Shown here: positions 1-12,489 of the stretch, one piece after another
How the letters are laid out: every line of letters starts with the position of its first letter
Numbering within the stretch: the stretch's first letter is position 1
From: Channallabes apus
Taxonomy: Eukaryota; Chordata; Actinopteri; Siluriformes; Clariidae
DNA length: 64,000 nt
Assembly (NCBI GenBank): GCA_030522415.1
Contig: CM060113.1
Coordinates: forward strand, 11,108,065 to 11,172,064
Direction: 5' to 3'
Program-made: the position numbers and the translations under genes
Notes under the pieces: generated by a model
Told to the model about the DNA's origin: nothing
The model's database searches: none
The model's input: only the letters and a program-made list of their open reading frames with translations

Positions 1-282
1 CAAAGACATAGAAGACAGCCCTGGGAGTGGCTGGCAAGCAAGCAAAAAACATTCAGGCCAAAAGCTTCACTGCTTAGCTTGGCAGGATGGACAGAGAGAG
101 AAAGCAAGATAGAGAGATGCAATGCCAGCTAGCACATCAAATTAAGCTTAAACATTAAAGAAAAACTTAAATTGTTATATGCTGACATTAAACTTGGAGA
201 GAGAAGAACACAAGCTGGCCCGATTGCTGTTCCCACAATGCCCTGTCATGGTGTTTTGTTTGCGTGTGTGTCCACAAAAATA

Positions 283-316
283 AATAAACACACACACACA
301 TATACACACACACACA
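283..316. repeat. CA-rich microsatellite
   Basis: A short interrupted (CA)n tract. The flanking sequence shows no gene. Confidence 0.8.
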
Positions 317-573
317 GGTAGATTCAGTAAGTTTTCTGCTCGTGTGGAAGATGGTATGCGCTGTATGGGTTCTGAAGCTCTACAGAATGTTCTGTACAAT
401 AGGAGGAGTTTAAATTTACCTCAGAAAAACACTGGGACTCCCACAGAGAATGGAGAAGGAGAATCCAGCAAGCTGTTACCTGGGTAAGTCAGCATCATGG
501 CGCTGGTCATAATGGTGGTCACCTTGCATACCAGCACAAAAACACAACATATTTTGGTATTATTCTGGTCAAG

Positions 574-646
574 CTGCAAAAACTTGGCTGTGGTAAATAA
601 GTGTGACAATCTGCAAAAACGTGGCTGTGGTAAATAAGTGTGACAA
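574..646 (+). repeat. Two-copy tandem duplication, 37-bp unit
   Basis: A 37-bp unit at 574-610 is repeated at once at 611-646, with one clear substitution (cttgg versus cgtgg). It is a small local duplication in otherwise unassigned DNA. Confidence 0.85.
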
Positions 647-2190
647 AGTTAATAAATTTTCTGTAACAGCAACTTCAGTAATTCTGGCTGTAATTAAAAT
701 GATGCATTTTAATGTATGTACTTAGGGTTAGTCACGGTACCTCTGCAAAGCCCCATAAACCCACCCCATTACATGTGCCTGATTATTTTCCTATAAAAGA
801 AGGGACCATTGTCTTTCATTCCTCATGTTTTCTTTTAACATGACTATTACAACATATATACTGCATATACAGTGCATCTAAACTAATTATTTTTACATTT
901 AATTTAAAAAACAGAACACTCATATGTTCTAGAAAAGTAAAGTCAAATACTGTATTTTAAGCCTTATTTATTTCAGCATCAATAATTACAGCACATCAAA
1001 ATATAAAGTATAAAGTATAATAATCATTATAATAATCATTTACAATTTACAAATTACTATAAATAATATGAATCTCTTGGCCTCATGCAGAAGATAGTTA
1101 TCCAACCATAAAAGGGCTGGCCGGAAAAAAAAAATGTTTATTGAGATGCACTGCATATAGTATTCTGTATTCAAATGGGGAAAGTAAAAATTTAACCATC
1201 TTCAAAAAAGCAAGAGAAGTTACATTACTCTCAAAGGTAATAGAAACCAATTCAGGCTGTCAGCTATATTGGAGAAATTGTGTAAAGGTTTGAATCCCTT
1301 AAGTTCCAATACATCCAATAAATCTGGTAAAATAATATTAAATTGCACAGGTTCTGCTGCACATACAGTAGGTGAACTATATTCGCACTACTCTATAATT
1401 GGACTAATAAGATAAGAGTGTCTGTATATGTGGACATAATATTGCAGAAGTAATTTTTTTTTCACAGTCAATTCTTAAACTACTGGATTCAGCTTCTGCA
1501 TCGTTCCAATGTCAATGCACTCTTATGCTTCATGACAGACTATATTTGGAATTGTTGTCTGGAATGTGGTGTGTATTTTTTTTTCAGTGTGATGCTAGGG
1601 GGACGGAGTGAGACATTGTACCTCTCTAATTGCCTCACTGCCAGTCAGCTAAAAGCACACAGGGACTCTTATTTACGGCAGCGTCTGGCGTGGGTCCACC
1701 ACGTTTGCATGCATAACAGGAATAGGAGGACATGTGGGTGTAATCCTCAGCCTGCAGGAGAACTGCCTCCTAAAGCAGAGAGTAAGAATGGAATGGAGAG
1801 ATAAATAGCTACTAAGTAGGCATGTGGAATCTTATGATAACTGAGTGCTTGAACTATCTACCTGTTGAGTTAATAAGTTGAGCACTAAGGGATCTTAGAC
1901 AAAACACAGAAGCAGAAGTCATTACAATGTATCTACTGACTTTTTTATTGCAGCTTACCCAAAATTTTTCATAAATGTCCATAAGCGAACTTAGGTAAAC
2001 AATTTAGTAGGTAAAGAGACTTGATACATGGTTTTGCAATTTACAGTAAATATACACCTATCAGTCATGTCATTAATACCACCACCAGGGGATTTGAATA
2101 ATCAGAGACTAGAGGCCTGAGCCCGCAGAAAAGCCAATGCAACAAAAACTGCCCAAAAAATCAACACTGCCTCTGACAGAAAGGTATCAG
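647..2190. other. Unassigned AT-rich stretch
   Basis: No coding exon, RNA gene or transposon end could be recognised. Short ORFs here, such as 1532-1804, lack splice context and recognisable domains. Confidence 0.6.
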
Positions 2191-2191
2191 G

Positions 2192-2662
2192 GGTGGTGGT
2201 GGTGGTGTGTGTGTGTGTGTGTGTGTAGGGGTGTGTGTGTGTAGGGGTGTGTGTGTAGGGGTGTGTGTGTGTAGGGGTGTGTGTGTAGGGGTGTGTGTGT
2301 GTAGGGGTGTGTGTGTGTTTGTGTGTGTGTGTAGGGGTGTGTGTGTGTGTGTGTGTGTAGGGGTGTGTGTGTGTGTGTGTGTGTAGGGGTGTGTGTGTGT
2401 GTGTGTGTGTAGGGGTGTGTGTGTGTGTGTGTAGGGGTGTGTGTGTGTGTGTAGGGGTGTGTGTGTGTGTGTGTAGGGGTGAGAGTGTGTGTAGGGGTGT
2501 GTGTGTGTGTGTAGGGGTGAGAGTGTGTGTAGGGGTGTGTATGTGTAGGGGTGTGTGTGTGTAGGGGTGAGAGTGTGTGTAGGGGTGTGTATGTGTAGGG
2601 GTGTGTGTGTGTAGGGGTGTGTAGGGGTGTGTAGGGGTGTGTGTGTGTAGGGGTGTGTGTAG

Positions 2663-2718
<56 letters not shown>

Positions 2719-2893
2719 GGATGTGTGTGTGTGTAGGGGTGCGTGTAGGGGTGTGTGTAGGGGTGTGTGTAGGGGTGTGTGTGTGTGTAGGGGTGTGTGT
2801 AGGGGTGAGTGTGTGTGTGTCGGGGTGTGTGTGTGTGTGTCGGGGTGTGTGTGTGTGTGTGTGTGTGTGTCGGGGTGTGTGTGTGTGTGTTGA
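2192..2893 (+). repeat. GT minisatellite with GTAGGGG punctuation
   Basis: About 700 bp of (GT)n broken every 8-30 bp by TAGGGG, and near the right end by TCGGGG or GAGAGTG variants. Long pure GT runs occur, for example around 2667-2716. The plus strand is G-rich with regularly spaced G4 runs, and the alternating purine-pyrimidine stretches could adopt Z-DNA. Long ORFs on both strands here (Thr-His-Pro rich or Cys-Val rich) are artefacts of the repeat. Confidence 0.97.
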
Positions 2894-3084
2894 CCCACCC
2901 CCAGTCTCTTATTCCAATATAGATGAGCATTCCTGGGGTGCAATGGAAAAACAAAATTGATCCATGAAGACCCCACCCCACAACCCACAGCACTCAAATT
3001 ATCTACCTTTGAATTTAAGCAATGGTGTAAAGAACCATGGACCAAAATTTCAATTTCAAGTAAGCTTTTATCGTAGATTATTTT

Positions 3085-4665
3085 TCCACAGGTTTTCCAG
3101 GAGGGTGAAGAGTAAGTGAGAGGGGTGTGTATGATTAGCCACAATGCTGGTGACTTTGTGGATGCAGCGTGTGTTGTAGATTTCTTCGAAATAGGGAAGA
3201 GAAACCCCAATGATATTCTCAGCTATTGCAGGGTCGGAGATTGCACAATTCCCAAACCAGACAGTGATGCAGCTAATCAGGATGCTCTTGATGGTCCCTC
3301 TGTAGAAGGTTTAAGGATCGGTGGTGGAAGTTGGACCTTCCTCAGCCTTCTCAGGCAGAAAAGACATTGTTGGGCTTTCTTGTGCAAGGAGCTGGTGTTG
3401 AGGGAATAGGTGAGGTTCTCCTCCACGTGGACACTGAATTTGGTGCTGTTGATGATTTCCACGGAGGAGCCATTGATGTTCAGCAAACAGTGGTCGCTCC
3501 GTGTCCTAGTGAAGTCAACAACCATCCCTTTTGTTTTAAAAGACAAAGACAGGCTGTTGTCTTTACACAAGTCCATTAACCTCTGCACTTCCTCCATGTA
3601 TGCTGACTCGTCATTCTTGCTGATGAGACTCAGCATGGTCGTGTCATCAGCAAACGCTGTGGTTGGAACTGTGTGTCACTACACAGTTGTGAGTCAGCAG
3701 TGTGAACAGCAGAGGACTTAGGACGGTACGCAAACTACAGTGGATCTAGGGAGGGGCAGCGGAGTCTTAATGTGTCTTATGATGAGTCGCTCGAAGCACT
3801 TCATGATGATGGGTGTGAGTGCAACAGGATGGTAGTCATTGAGACAGGACACAGAAGATTTCTTTGGCACGGGGAGGATGGTGCTGGACTTGAAGCATGT
3901 GGGAACGATGGCACTGTTTAGAGAGATGTTGAAGAGCACTCTGCCAGTGATATTTTCTGATCCAGCAGCGTTATGTGGGTTGACTTTGCAAAGAGATTTC
4001 ATCACATCAACTGTGTTGAGAAGCTGTTCATCACATCTGGAAGTGAGCAGTCACTGTTACAAGCAGGTAATGATGCTCTCTAGTTGGTGATCGCTTGTAT
4101 GCCCTGCCACATGAGCCGCGTGTCACTGCTGTCCCTTACAGTGGCGGCTGCTAGCTTTTGTAACAGGGGAAGCTCATATTAGGCCTTCATCATAAAATTA
4201 ATTATGTTATTTGTACGTAAATTCTGGCCCACTGCTCCATTCACTCCCAGAGAAGCTGAGCTTCCCTGGACGTGACGACGTTTTGGACGTTAAAGGCATT
4301 CATCCAATTACTGTCCAGCTTTTCTGCAGTGAAAAAGGCTCCTCTGTGCTGCCCATAGCGCTCCAGTGAAGCTGGGCTTCAGGAGGGTTTAACGCGCTGT
4401 GCTGCACAGAAATGTATGACAAGAAAATCGCGTCAAACAATCTACAATAAATATCTGATTCTGAACGAGCTAGTCATGAAGTTGAACGCATTCTAGCGCA
4501 CTTTTATTATAACCAATATAAATACAACAGTGCATATATGAGCATTTATTTTCTGACATAGTAGAGGAAGCGGAGCATCCCTTGTAGTCTTAGAGCAGCT
4601 GCCACTGGTCCCTTAAGTGGTTGTGAATTCTCTGGACGTGTGCGTGCTTCGCCTCCACAATGATA
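3085..4665 (-). mobile_element. Decayed non-LTR retrotransposon (CR1/Rex1-like RT), 5'-truncated
   Basis: On the minus strand, 4005-3718 gives the RT N-terminal block (with a PVPKKS...[12 protein letters not shown] stretch). The part at 3636-3277 lies after the catalytic motif: NLSLSFKTKGMVVDF, then LRRLRK. Codons reading into 3085 give the C-terminal end (IIGVSLPYFEEIYNTRC). Frameshifts separate the blocks, so no functional protein is possible. The LINE resumes at 4616 beyond an inserted MITE. Clade assignment (CR1/Rex1-like) is from recognition of teleost relatives and is tentative. Confidence 0.75.
4139..4607. mobile_element. hAT-like MITE inserted in the LINE
   Basis: The ends are near-inverted (CAGTGGCGGCTGCT on the left; on the right, read inward, CAGTGGCAGCTGCT). 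A perfect 8-bp target duplication, GTCCCTTA, lies at 4131-4138 and 4608-4615. The length of 469 bp and lack of an ORF indicate a non-autonomous hAT-type element. It interrupts the minus-strand LINE, so it is younger than that copy. Confidence 0.88.
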
Positions 4666-5756
4666 TGAGAGAATGATAATGTCATCCAGGAAACAATTAA
4701 TTCAGTTTATTGTTGCTAAAGGTGAATATGCAAGCTATTGTGGACTACTTTTTAAGGATGGTCAACAAGAAGTTGCACACCAGGTGTGAAACATACAGTA
4801 GAAAGCAAAAACAATTTAAATAGAACCGAATCCAATGCAAACTCTTTCAGAACACCTTACGACAAAGTTTCGGTTACTGACAAGGAAACAACAATGTCAG
4901 GGTTGTTTCCAGGCACCATGAACCAATGGATTTTTCATGTTGTTTTAGGACTTTTTACACTGACAGAGTTTCTTATTGTTTTCTGCTCCACAGTTTTCTT
5001 TTCCAGTCCTGATTATGTACGTATGTATTTAAGCTTACACTGTATTAAAAAAATGCAACTAGGAATATAGAGTTTTCAAAATGAGCTGGCTGGATAGACA
5101 CTCACCTTGCAATCCCACACATGGGAAACTCATAACACAAGATCCAATATGGTGCTCCAAAGAGAGATCTGTGGCACAGAGCACAAAATTGTTCAGAGTG
5201 CGATAAATGTTTGTATCTTGCTCCGGCTAATGCCCAGAGTACAACAGTGTCCAGGAGGGAGAGGCTATCCATTGAATCCTGCAATCAAAATGCTCCTCAA
5301 AATGGTCCAGGGTGAGAAGAATCCTAATATAATGCACCAACTAAGGGTGAAGCAATTACAACAACTGCATAGGCTGCTGACATAGTATGCAATTAATTTG
5401 TTTTGTTATATCCGCTGTCTATCTTTCCATCAAGCTTACATTAACAGTCAGACCCCATACACTATCTTACAACCAGAGATAAGTCATTTTTTGTCTGCAT
5501 AAAGGCCTGTCAACCTAGCCTATCAGCACCCTCTGGTGACAAGGACATACAGTTGGCTTCACATGCTTTTTTTCTTCTGTCGCAACCCTATGTCCTATTT
5601 TCCAACCTGGTGGTGGGCTGGTTGTACTGCTCCATTGTTAGGCGCTCCTAGAGTACCCCCATGGGGGTGGGGTGGAATTTGTTTGTTGTTAACAAATTTT
5701 ATTATCGCTTATTTTTTATTTACACCTTGCTATTGCAAGATTGGACCCCCTTTTGC
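4666..5756. other. Unassigned stretch
   Basis: No supported gene. The ORFs here (4786-5070, 5107-5385, 5536-5835) have no recognisable domain, and I see no convincing splice pairing. Confidence 0.5.
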
Positions 5757-6235
5757 CTTTCAGAAATGCTTAAATTCTGGAAGGTGGTGGAAACATTCAT
5801 TAGACATGTTGGTCCACATTGGCATGATAGGATAATGCAGTTGCTGTAGCTCCATGATTGGAATCTGCCATTACACTACTTCTCAAAAGTGCTCTGTTGA
5901 ATTAAGCTCTGGTGACAGTGGAGAAAAGATAATTACAGTGAACATATTGTCATGTTAAAGAAACCAGCTTGGGATGGTTTCTTTAACATGGCAATATCTT
6001 AGCTTTGTGACATGATAGCCATCAGAAAATGGGTGAACTGTGGTCTTAAAGGAATAGAAATGGTCAGCAACAATTCTCAAGTACTAAGGCACCCGAGAAA
6101 ATGTCCCCACCAATGTCCACCACCCTGAAACACTATTTCAGGATTTATTTGTCCATCAAGGCAGGATGGAATTCTTTGCACAAATTCTAACCCTACCCAA
6201 ATAAATTAACAAATGTAAACATAAAATATATGAGT
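5757..6235 (+). repeat. Fragment of a widespread Tc1-related teleost repeat
   Basis: The stretch with TGAATTAAGCTCTGGTGACAG, the GTGACATGATAGCCATCAGA region, GGTCAGCAACAATTCTCA and AAGGCAGGATGGA resembles the non-coding strand of a very common teleost Tc1-related repeat. It is internally shortened, with no ends visible. A local inverted duplication forms the hairpin at 5951-5990. The identification is from memory of the family. Confidence 0.6.
5951..5990. repeat. Perfect 16-bp hairpin
   Basis: CATGTTAAAGAAACCA at 5951-5966 and its exact reverse complement at 5975-5990 flank an 8-nt loop. Beyond one mismatch, pairing continues for about 6 bp (atattg/caatat). It lies within the Tc1-related fragment and appears to be a local fold-back duplication of that sequence. 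Confidence 0.85.
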
Positions 6236-7810
6236 GGCCATGGTTAGAGATCACTTAAACAAAGGCAGAAGTCAGAGCTTTGTTTAAATAGTCAAACTTA
6301 GAAGATTGGATCATAAGAAAGACATTGATATTCAGGCTAATTGGGGAAAAAAAGCTTCATTTTACTAGCAAGCATAAAGTTTGGACTTTGGATCAATAGA
6401 AAAAGGGGTCAGGTGGTCTGGTAAGTCAAGATTTACCCTATTTCATCAGGGTAAAGAAGGGAAGTGCATGCACCCATCATGCATAGTGCCCATTAGGAGG
6501 CAGTTTTATGACCAGCGATGCTTCAGTTGGTGAGGTCTAGGCTCGGCATCATTATGTGTCAATAAAATGGAGTCAACTGACATCTTGTATGTACTGAATG
6601 ACCAGGCTATTCCATCAATTGATTTTCTTCTTCTCCCCTGAGAACATGGGCATATTCCGGGATTCAAATTGTGAAATAATGGTTCTTGGAACATGTGGAA
6701 TGAATTAGCCACCACATTTCACACCGTAACCAAAGCTAAATGTGGTCAAATTAAAAATGCTGAGTGTGCAACTTTTTTGGCCAGGAAGTGTACAGTACTT
6801 AAAGTGTAGAATTAAAGGGTGAAACTGATATGTAGGGGGAAAAAAACTTGCTGCAGGGAGATGGTTTTGTGTGTGCAATCTTACAATCCAAGCATAGGGG
6901 GGAAATATCAGGACAGTTGAGACAATTTAACTTTGCAGTGTTTTAAACTTTGTCCTAATAATTTGAAGTCAATCATATGCTTTGAAGTACTTGATACAGT
7001 AGGCGTCCCCTGACACAATGTACTTAATTTGGCTAAAACTTAAAGGGGTATGTCGTCCACATTAAACAGGTAGTTTATTATTTTTTTTTAAAAAGGTATC
7101 TAATTAAAATGTGCTTATATTGTAGTTTGTACCAGTAATACTTTAATTAAACTTCACAAGAAAAAAAAGAAAGAAAACTAGTGCTATTATTAGTTTTTTT
7201 TTTTTTTGCAGTGAGTTTTAATGCACACATTTTTTTTATTATAAAGAGGATAGGAAATATTAAAATCAACTGAACAAATTTAGTTTACAATGCATCATCA
7301 GCCTTGTGTTCTAGCAACTTCAGTTTTACTTCAGTAGTTAATAACTGCATCTTCTCTTAGAAGTCCATAAGTAGTAGGGTAACTGCAGTAATAGGCTGCA
7401 AACATTCTTTTTCTTTTGCCTTCAGCATGTCCAATTTGTGTAGCCTGTACAGTACTTTCACTTCAGTCATATGACAGACAGATGCAATTCAAATGTCCTT
7501 TTAGTATCCATCATGTTTTACTATGATATGTGTCTTTAAAGTTTCTTAAAAGACAATTTTGTTATAGTCATCTTTTGATACTTAAACTATACATAAAAGT
7601 ACTACCGTGCAGTCTTAAAAGAGGAACAGAGAATGGATATTATAAATGTCTGAATGGATGCCATGTGTTCGTATGATGTTCTGTGTTTGTGATTCTAGCA
7701 TTTAACTATGGTTTATTTACACTATGGTCTAGCATCTAACTATTTAATTAATTAATTTATTTATTTAGATAAATATAAGTAAGTAAGGGATTATGGTAAA
7801 TTGGAACATA
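6236..7810. other. Unassigned stretch
   Basis: AT-rich sequence with homopolymer runs (for example poly-T near 7193-7208). No gene or clear transposon ends seen. The minus-strand ORF 6506-6715 has no domain. Confidence 0.5.
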
Positions 7811-8257
7811 CAGCAAAACCTTGGACTGCGAGTAAACTTGGTGTGAGAGTGTTTTGCAGGAAGAGCAAACATTTTGAATAAAATTTAACTTGATAAACAA
7901 GTGAGGTCTTGAAATTGTGTTTGCCGAGCATCATGTGATCTCTACTGAGGCAATGGTTCTTCTCTTTCTCACTCTTCTCCCATGCTCAGTCTTGACATAG
8001 CCAACATTCATCCTTTTCTCCCCTCTCTTGTCTCACTTACACCAGCTGTGATTTTCAAAGGTAAAGTGCAGGTTAATTTGTTTTATTTTTACTATATATT
8101 TTGTATTAATTATTTTTATATGAATATTTTTTGATTGTGGAAAAAGTAATCTGAGTTTCCATTATTTCTTAAGGGGAATTTTTTTGCTTTGATATATAAG
8201 TGATTTGGATTAAAGGCATGTTTTTGGAACTTATGCTTGCAATCTAAGGTTTAACCG
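7811..8257. mobile_element. TA-flanked MITE (Tc1/mariner type)
   Basis: TA dinucleotides sit at 7809-7810 and 8258-8259. The ends are imperfect inverted repeats: CAGCAAAACCTTGGACTGCG on the left; read inward from the right, CGGTTAAACCTTAGATTGCA. No ORF lies in the 447 bp. The type resembles a common teleost non-autonomous family whose ends read ACCTTGGATTACGAGCAT. Confidence 0.72.
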
Positions 8258-9390
8258 TATATTGTAATATTTAATTTGTGCAATATGCTGATATATTAAC
8301 TTACTTGAGCCCAATATCTTAATATGTAGTCAATTTTACTAATGAGGAATAGGAATAAAAGCAGTGATTAATAAAAATGGGTCTTAAATTACAAACATCT
8401 TAAAACTACTTTTCAGCATTTAAAATTCGAATTTTTGTATTATATAAACACTTTTCTTCCTTTCACAACATATATGGTCAATATTAAGAGTTTTGGAAAC
8501 CATTAATATTTAAAATTATTCATTCATTAATAATAATAATAATAGTTGAAAAAGCAATGATGATAGGGCCCAAGTACATGTGCCATCGCCGCCTAGACAA
8601 ACCACACAACCCTGCATGTTAAGACCTGCAAAAAGCCCTGGATGCTGGAAAAAAAAGTACTCTATGTGCTCAGTACTCAGTATGATGTCACCCAGGACGT
8701 TATTACACACATTATTGCATAAGCTTAATACATCGCCAGAGCTGAACAAATTTTTGGGAGATTTTGCATTCTCAATGTTTTGTGATTATATTGGCTCCAT
8801 TTGGTGGCAAACGTACAGTATAAATATCCCTGGAGGAGTATATCAAATTCCATTGGGTGCATTTTACAAACAACACAAAATAAATAACCTTCTGTTAAGT
8901 AGAGCCCATTAGATGCAGAACAAAAGTTGTTCAGCTCAATCTATACTTGGTTTCACATGTACGTATACATCCAAGTGTGTATGAGCTATGCAGCAAAATC
9001 TTTTGTGAAGGCCCTGGGCATGTCCAGTTCTTATGACAGCAGATTCAAAGTTCAATAATTCAATTCATAGTGATTGCATGGGTCCTAATAATGAACTTAC
9101 ACATGGTGCACAAAAATATTTGAATGCATGCTGTAATCAAGACAAAACAGAATTAATTTCTCAAGTTCTCTTTATCTTAGGAAGTGTTCATAGCAGAGCT
9201 GAAATAAAGAAGCGTTTTCTGTTACTGCAATAGATGCTTCCTTGATTCTGCTATCTTATGTCCTTCAGCTTGTGACCTAGAAATCAATGAAAGTCTGCCA
9301 TTAAGGATGTACCCATTTTTTAAATCTATTAAGAGGATTAATGAGTAAAGGGGAGAGGGATTCAAGCTCCAACTGACTTCATTTGTGTGG
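8258..9390. other. Unassigned stretch
   Basis: It contains a short (TAA)n tract near 8528-8545. ORFs at 8580-8912 and 9033-9233 have no recognisable domain or splice structure. Confidence 0.5.
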
Positions 9391-9448
9391 AATTTAATTG
9401 CACACTTATTAGCACATTTTAAAAAATGTACAGCACGATCTGTTGAAT
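9391..9448. repeat. Left member of a direct repeat flanking the LINE
   Basis: The sequence around CACACTTATTAGCACATTTT and GATCTGTTGAAT matches 14159-14216 at roughly 80% by eye, in the same orientation. The pair brackets the L2-type LINE. It is too long and too divergent for an ordinary LINE target duplication. Confidence 0.6.
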
Positions 9449-10921
9449 GAAATAAAATTTCTACATGTCAAGTCAAATTTATTTATAGCACATTTAAAAA
9501 CAACCGAAGTTGACCAAAGTGCTGTACAATGATAGAAATAAAACGACCAGAATTAAACAGCATAAAATGAAAGCAAATAAAATAAAATATAACTATAAAA
9601 ATCAGTTAGTGACAGTAATAAAACAGTAATCAAATAAAATCATGCATAAACAATTTAATAAAAGATAAATAATCAATTAAACTTAACTAAAAAGTAAAAA
9701 TTTTAATGAATAAAAGAGGGTCAAATATCTCAGCCAGGTGTAAAAGCCAAAGAAAAGAAGTGAGCTTTCAGTCTGGATTTGAAAGTTTCTAATGTAGGTG
9801 CTGCTCTAATATTCAACGGTAAACCATTCCATAATTTAGGCGCAGCAACAGCAAACGCTCGGTCACCTCTGAGCTTTAATCTAGACCTTGGGACAGAAAG
9901 GAGTAACTGGTCTGAGGATCTAAGATTTCTTGCTGTTGTATGAGGTTGTAAAAGCTCAGAGATGTACAGAGGTGTAAAACCATTCAGTGATTTAAAAACA
10001 AGTAATAAAATGTTAAAATCAATCCTGTAGCGAACCGGGAGCCAGTGAAGTGACTTTAATACCGGAATGATGTGGTCACTTTTGCGTGTACCACTTAAAA
10101 GTCTAGCAGCAGAATTTTGGACAAGCTGTAGACGAGAAAGAGATGACTGGCTGATTCCTTTATATAGCGCATTACAGTAATCAAGTCGAGATGAAATAAA
10201 AGCATGAATTACTTTCTCAAAATTTGTGAATGATAAAAAAGGCTTAATCTTAGCTAAAATTCTCAGTTCGAAGAAACTAGATTTAACCACAGAGTTTATT
10301 TGTTTATCAAATTTAAAATCATTATCAAATATTACGCCTAAATTCCTTAAGAATGGTTTACAGTAGTTTGTTAATGGAGCAAAGTCGCTGCCACGAGCAT
10401 ACAAGGAATCCATTTTTCCGAAGGCCACAATCTCAGTTTTATTTTCATTTAGTTTGAGAAAATTTAGAGACATCCATGCTTTAATGACATCTAAACAAGC
10501 TATAAAGGACTTGATGGCATTTTTAGTGTGTTGTTTCTTTAAAGGCAAATACTGTAGATCTGGGTGTTGTCAGCATAACAGTGAAAAGAGATTCCGTACT
10601 TGTTTATGACAGAACCCAGAGGTAGCATATATAAAGAAAAGAGGATAGGACCCAGGATAGAACCTTGTGGTACCCCATAAGTTAGTGGAGCCTAGGCTCT
10701 GTTGGTCAGATAGGATTTAATCCAGTTTAATCCTCGAATGCCACAGCAGTTTTCAAGACGTGAGATAAGAATGTTGTGATCTATGGTATCAAATGCCGCA
10801 CTAAGATCTAATAGCACTAAAATAGCAGGATCTCCTGAATCAGCTGTCAATAAAAGATCATTAGAAACTTTTAGAAGTGCAGTTTCTGTGCTGTGGTGTG
10901 CTTTAAATCCAGACTGAAATA

Positions 10922-12489
10922 CAAACCGGATTCCAAAAAAGTTGGGACACTAAACAAATTGTGAATAAAAACTGAATGCGATAATGTGGAGATGGCAAAT
11001 GTCAATATTTTATTCAGAATAGAACATAAATCACGGAACAAAAGTTTAAACTGAGAAAATGTATCATTTTAAGGGAAAAATATGGTAAATCAAAATGTCA
11101 TAGTGTCAACAAATCCCAAAAAAGTTGGGACAAGGCCATTTTCACCACTGTGTGGCATCTCCCCTTCTTCTTACAACACTCAACAGACATCTGGGGACCG
11201 AGGAGACCAGTTTCTCAAGTTTAGCAATAGGAATGCTCTCCCATTCTTGTCTAATACAGGCCTCTAACTGTTCAATCGTCTTGGGCCTTCTTTGTCGCAC
11301 CTTCCTCTTTATGATGCGCCAAATGTTCTCTATAGGGGAAAGATCTGGATTGCAGACTGGCCATTTCAGTACCCGGATCCTTCTCCTACGCAGCCATGAT
11401 GTTGTGATTGATGCAGAATGTGGTCTGGCATTATCTTGTTGAAAATTGCAGGGTCTTCCCTGAAAGAGATGACTAGATGCTGTTCTAGAACCTGAATATA
11501 TTTTTCTGCATTGATGGTGCCTTTCCAGACATGCAAGCTGCCCATGCCACACGCACTCGTGCAACCCCATACCATCAGAGATGCAGGCTTCTGAACTGAG
11601 TGTTGATAACAACTTGGGTTGTCCTTGTCCTCTTTGGTCCGGATGACTTGGCGTCCCACATTTCCAACAAGAACGTCTCTGACCACAGAACAGTCTTCCA
11701 TTTTGCCACACTCTATTTTAAATGATCCCTGGCCCAGTGAAAACGCCTGTGCTTGTGGATCTTGCTTAGAAATGTCTTCTTCTTTGCACTGTAGAGTTTC
11801 AGCTGGCAACAGCGGATGACACAGTGGATTGTGTTCACTGACAATGGTTTCTGGAAGTATTCCTGAGCCCATTTTGTGATTTCCTGTACAGTAGCATTCC
11901 TGTTTGTGGTGCAGTGTCGTTTAAGGGCCCGGAGATCACGAGCATCCAGTATGGTTTTATGCCCTTGACCCTTACGCACAGAGATTGTTCCAGATTCTAT
12001 GAATCTTCGGATGATATTATGCACAGTTGATGATGATAACTGCAAAGTCTTTGCAATTTTTCGCTGGGTAACACCTTTCTGATATTACTCCACTATCTTT
12101 CTGGGCAACATTGTGGGAATTGGTTATCCTCAACCCATCTTGGCTTCTGAGAGACACTGCCACTCTGAGAAGCTCTTTTTATACCCAATCATGTTGCCAA
12201 TTAACCTAATTAATGTTAATTGGTCTTCCAGCTCTTTGTTATGCTCAAATTTACTTTTTCCAGCCTCTTATTGCTACTTGTCCCAACTTTTTTAGGATTT
12301 GTTGACACCGTGAAATTTGGAATCAACATATTTTTCCTTTAAAATTATACATTTTCTCGGATTAAACTTTTGATCTGTCATCTATGTTCTATTCTGAATA
12401 AAATATTGACATTTGCCATCTCCACATCATTGCATTCAGTTTTTATTCACAATTTGTTTAGTGTCCCAACTTTTTTGGAATCCGGTTTG
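10922..12489 (-). mobile_element. Tc1-like transposon with IR/DR ends
   Basis: Complete element of 1,568 bp with TA target duplication at 10920-10921 and 12490-12491. The roughly 210-bp inverted repeats each contain two direct-repeat motifs. The outer one is CCAAAAAAGTTGGGACA (about 10932 and its mirror at 12464-12479). The inner one is CCCAAAAAAGTTGGGACA (about 11113 and its mirror around 12280-12296). This IR/DR layout is known from Sleeping Beauty-type elements, where each motif binds transposase. Outer ends begin CAAACCGGATTCC. Confidence 0.95.
11142..12111 (-). pseudogene. Tc1-like DD34E transposase, frameshifted
   Basis: The start codon is near 12111 (MLPRKIVE), followed at once by an in-frame stop. 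The paired helix-turn-helix region is at 12045-11713 (LQLSSSTVHNIIRRF, then [15 protein letters not shown]). The catalytic core is in another frame, 11711-11142: [11 protein letters not shown] gives the second Asp, and NPDLSPIENIW gives the Glu with 34 residues between them. The region expected to hold the first Asp (about 11700) is disrupted by frameshift. The protein is dead, but the ends could still be mobilised in trans. Confidence 0.9.

Noticed and set aside
2161..3210. Long minus-strand ORFs rich in Thr-His-Pro, and plus ORFs rich in Cys-Val
   Set aside because: They are translations of the GT minisatellite. A stop-free simple repeat gives long ORFs by composition alone.
11619..11819. 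Plus-strand ORFs over the Tc1-like elements
   Set aside because: The transposase lies on the minus strand with clear DDE motifs; the plus ORFs have none.
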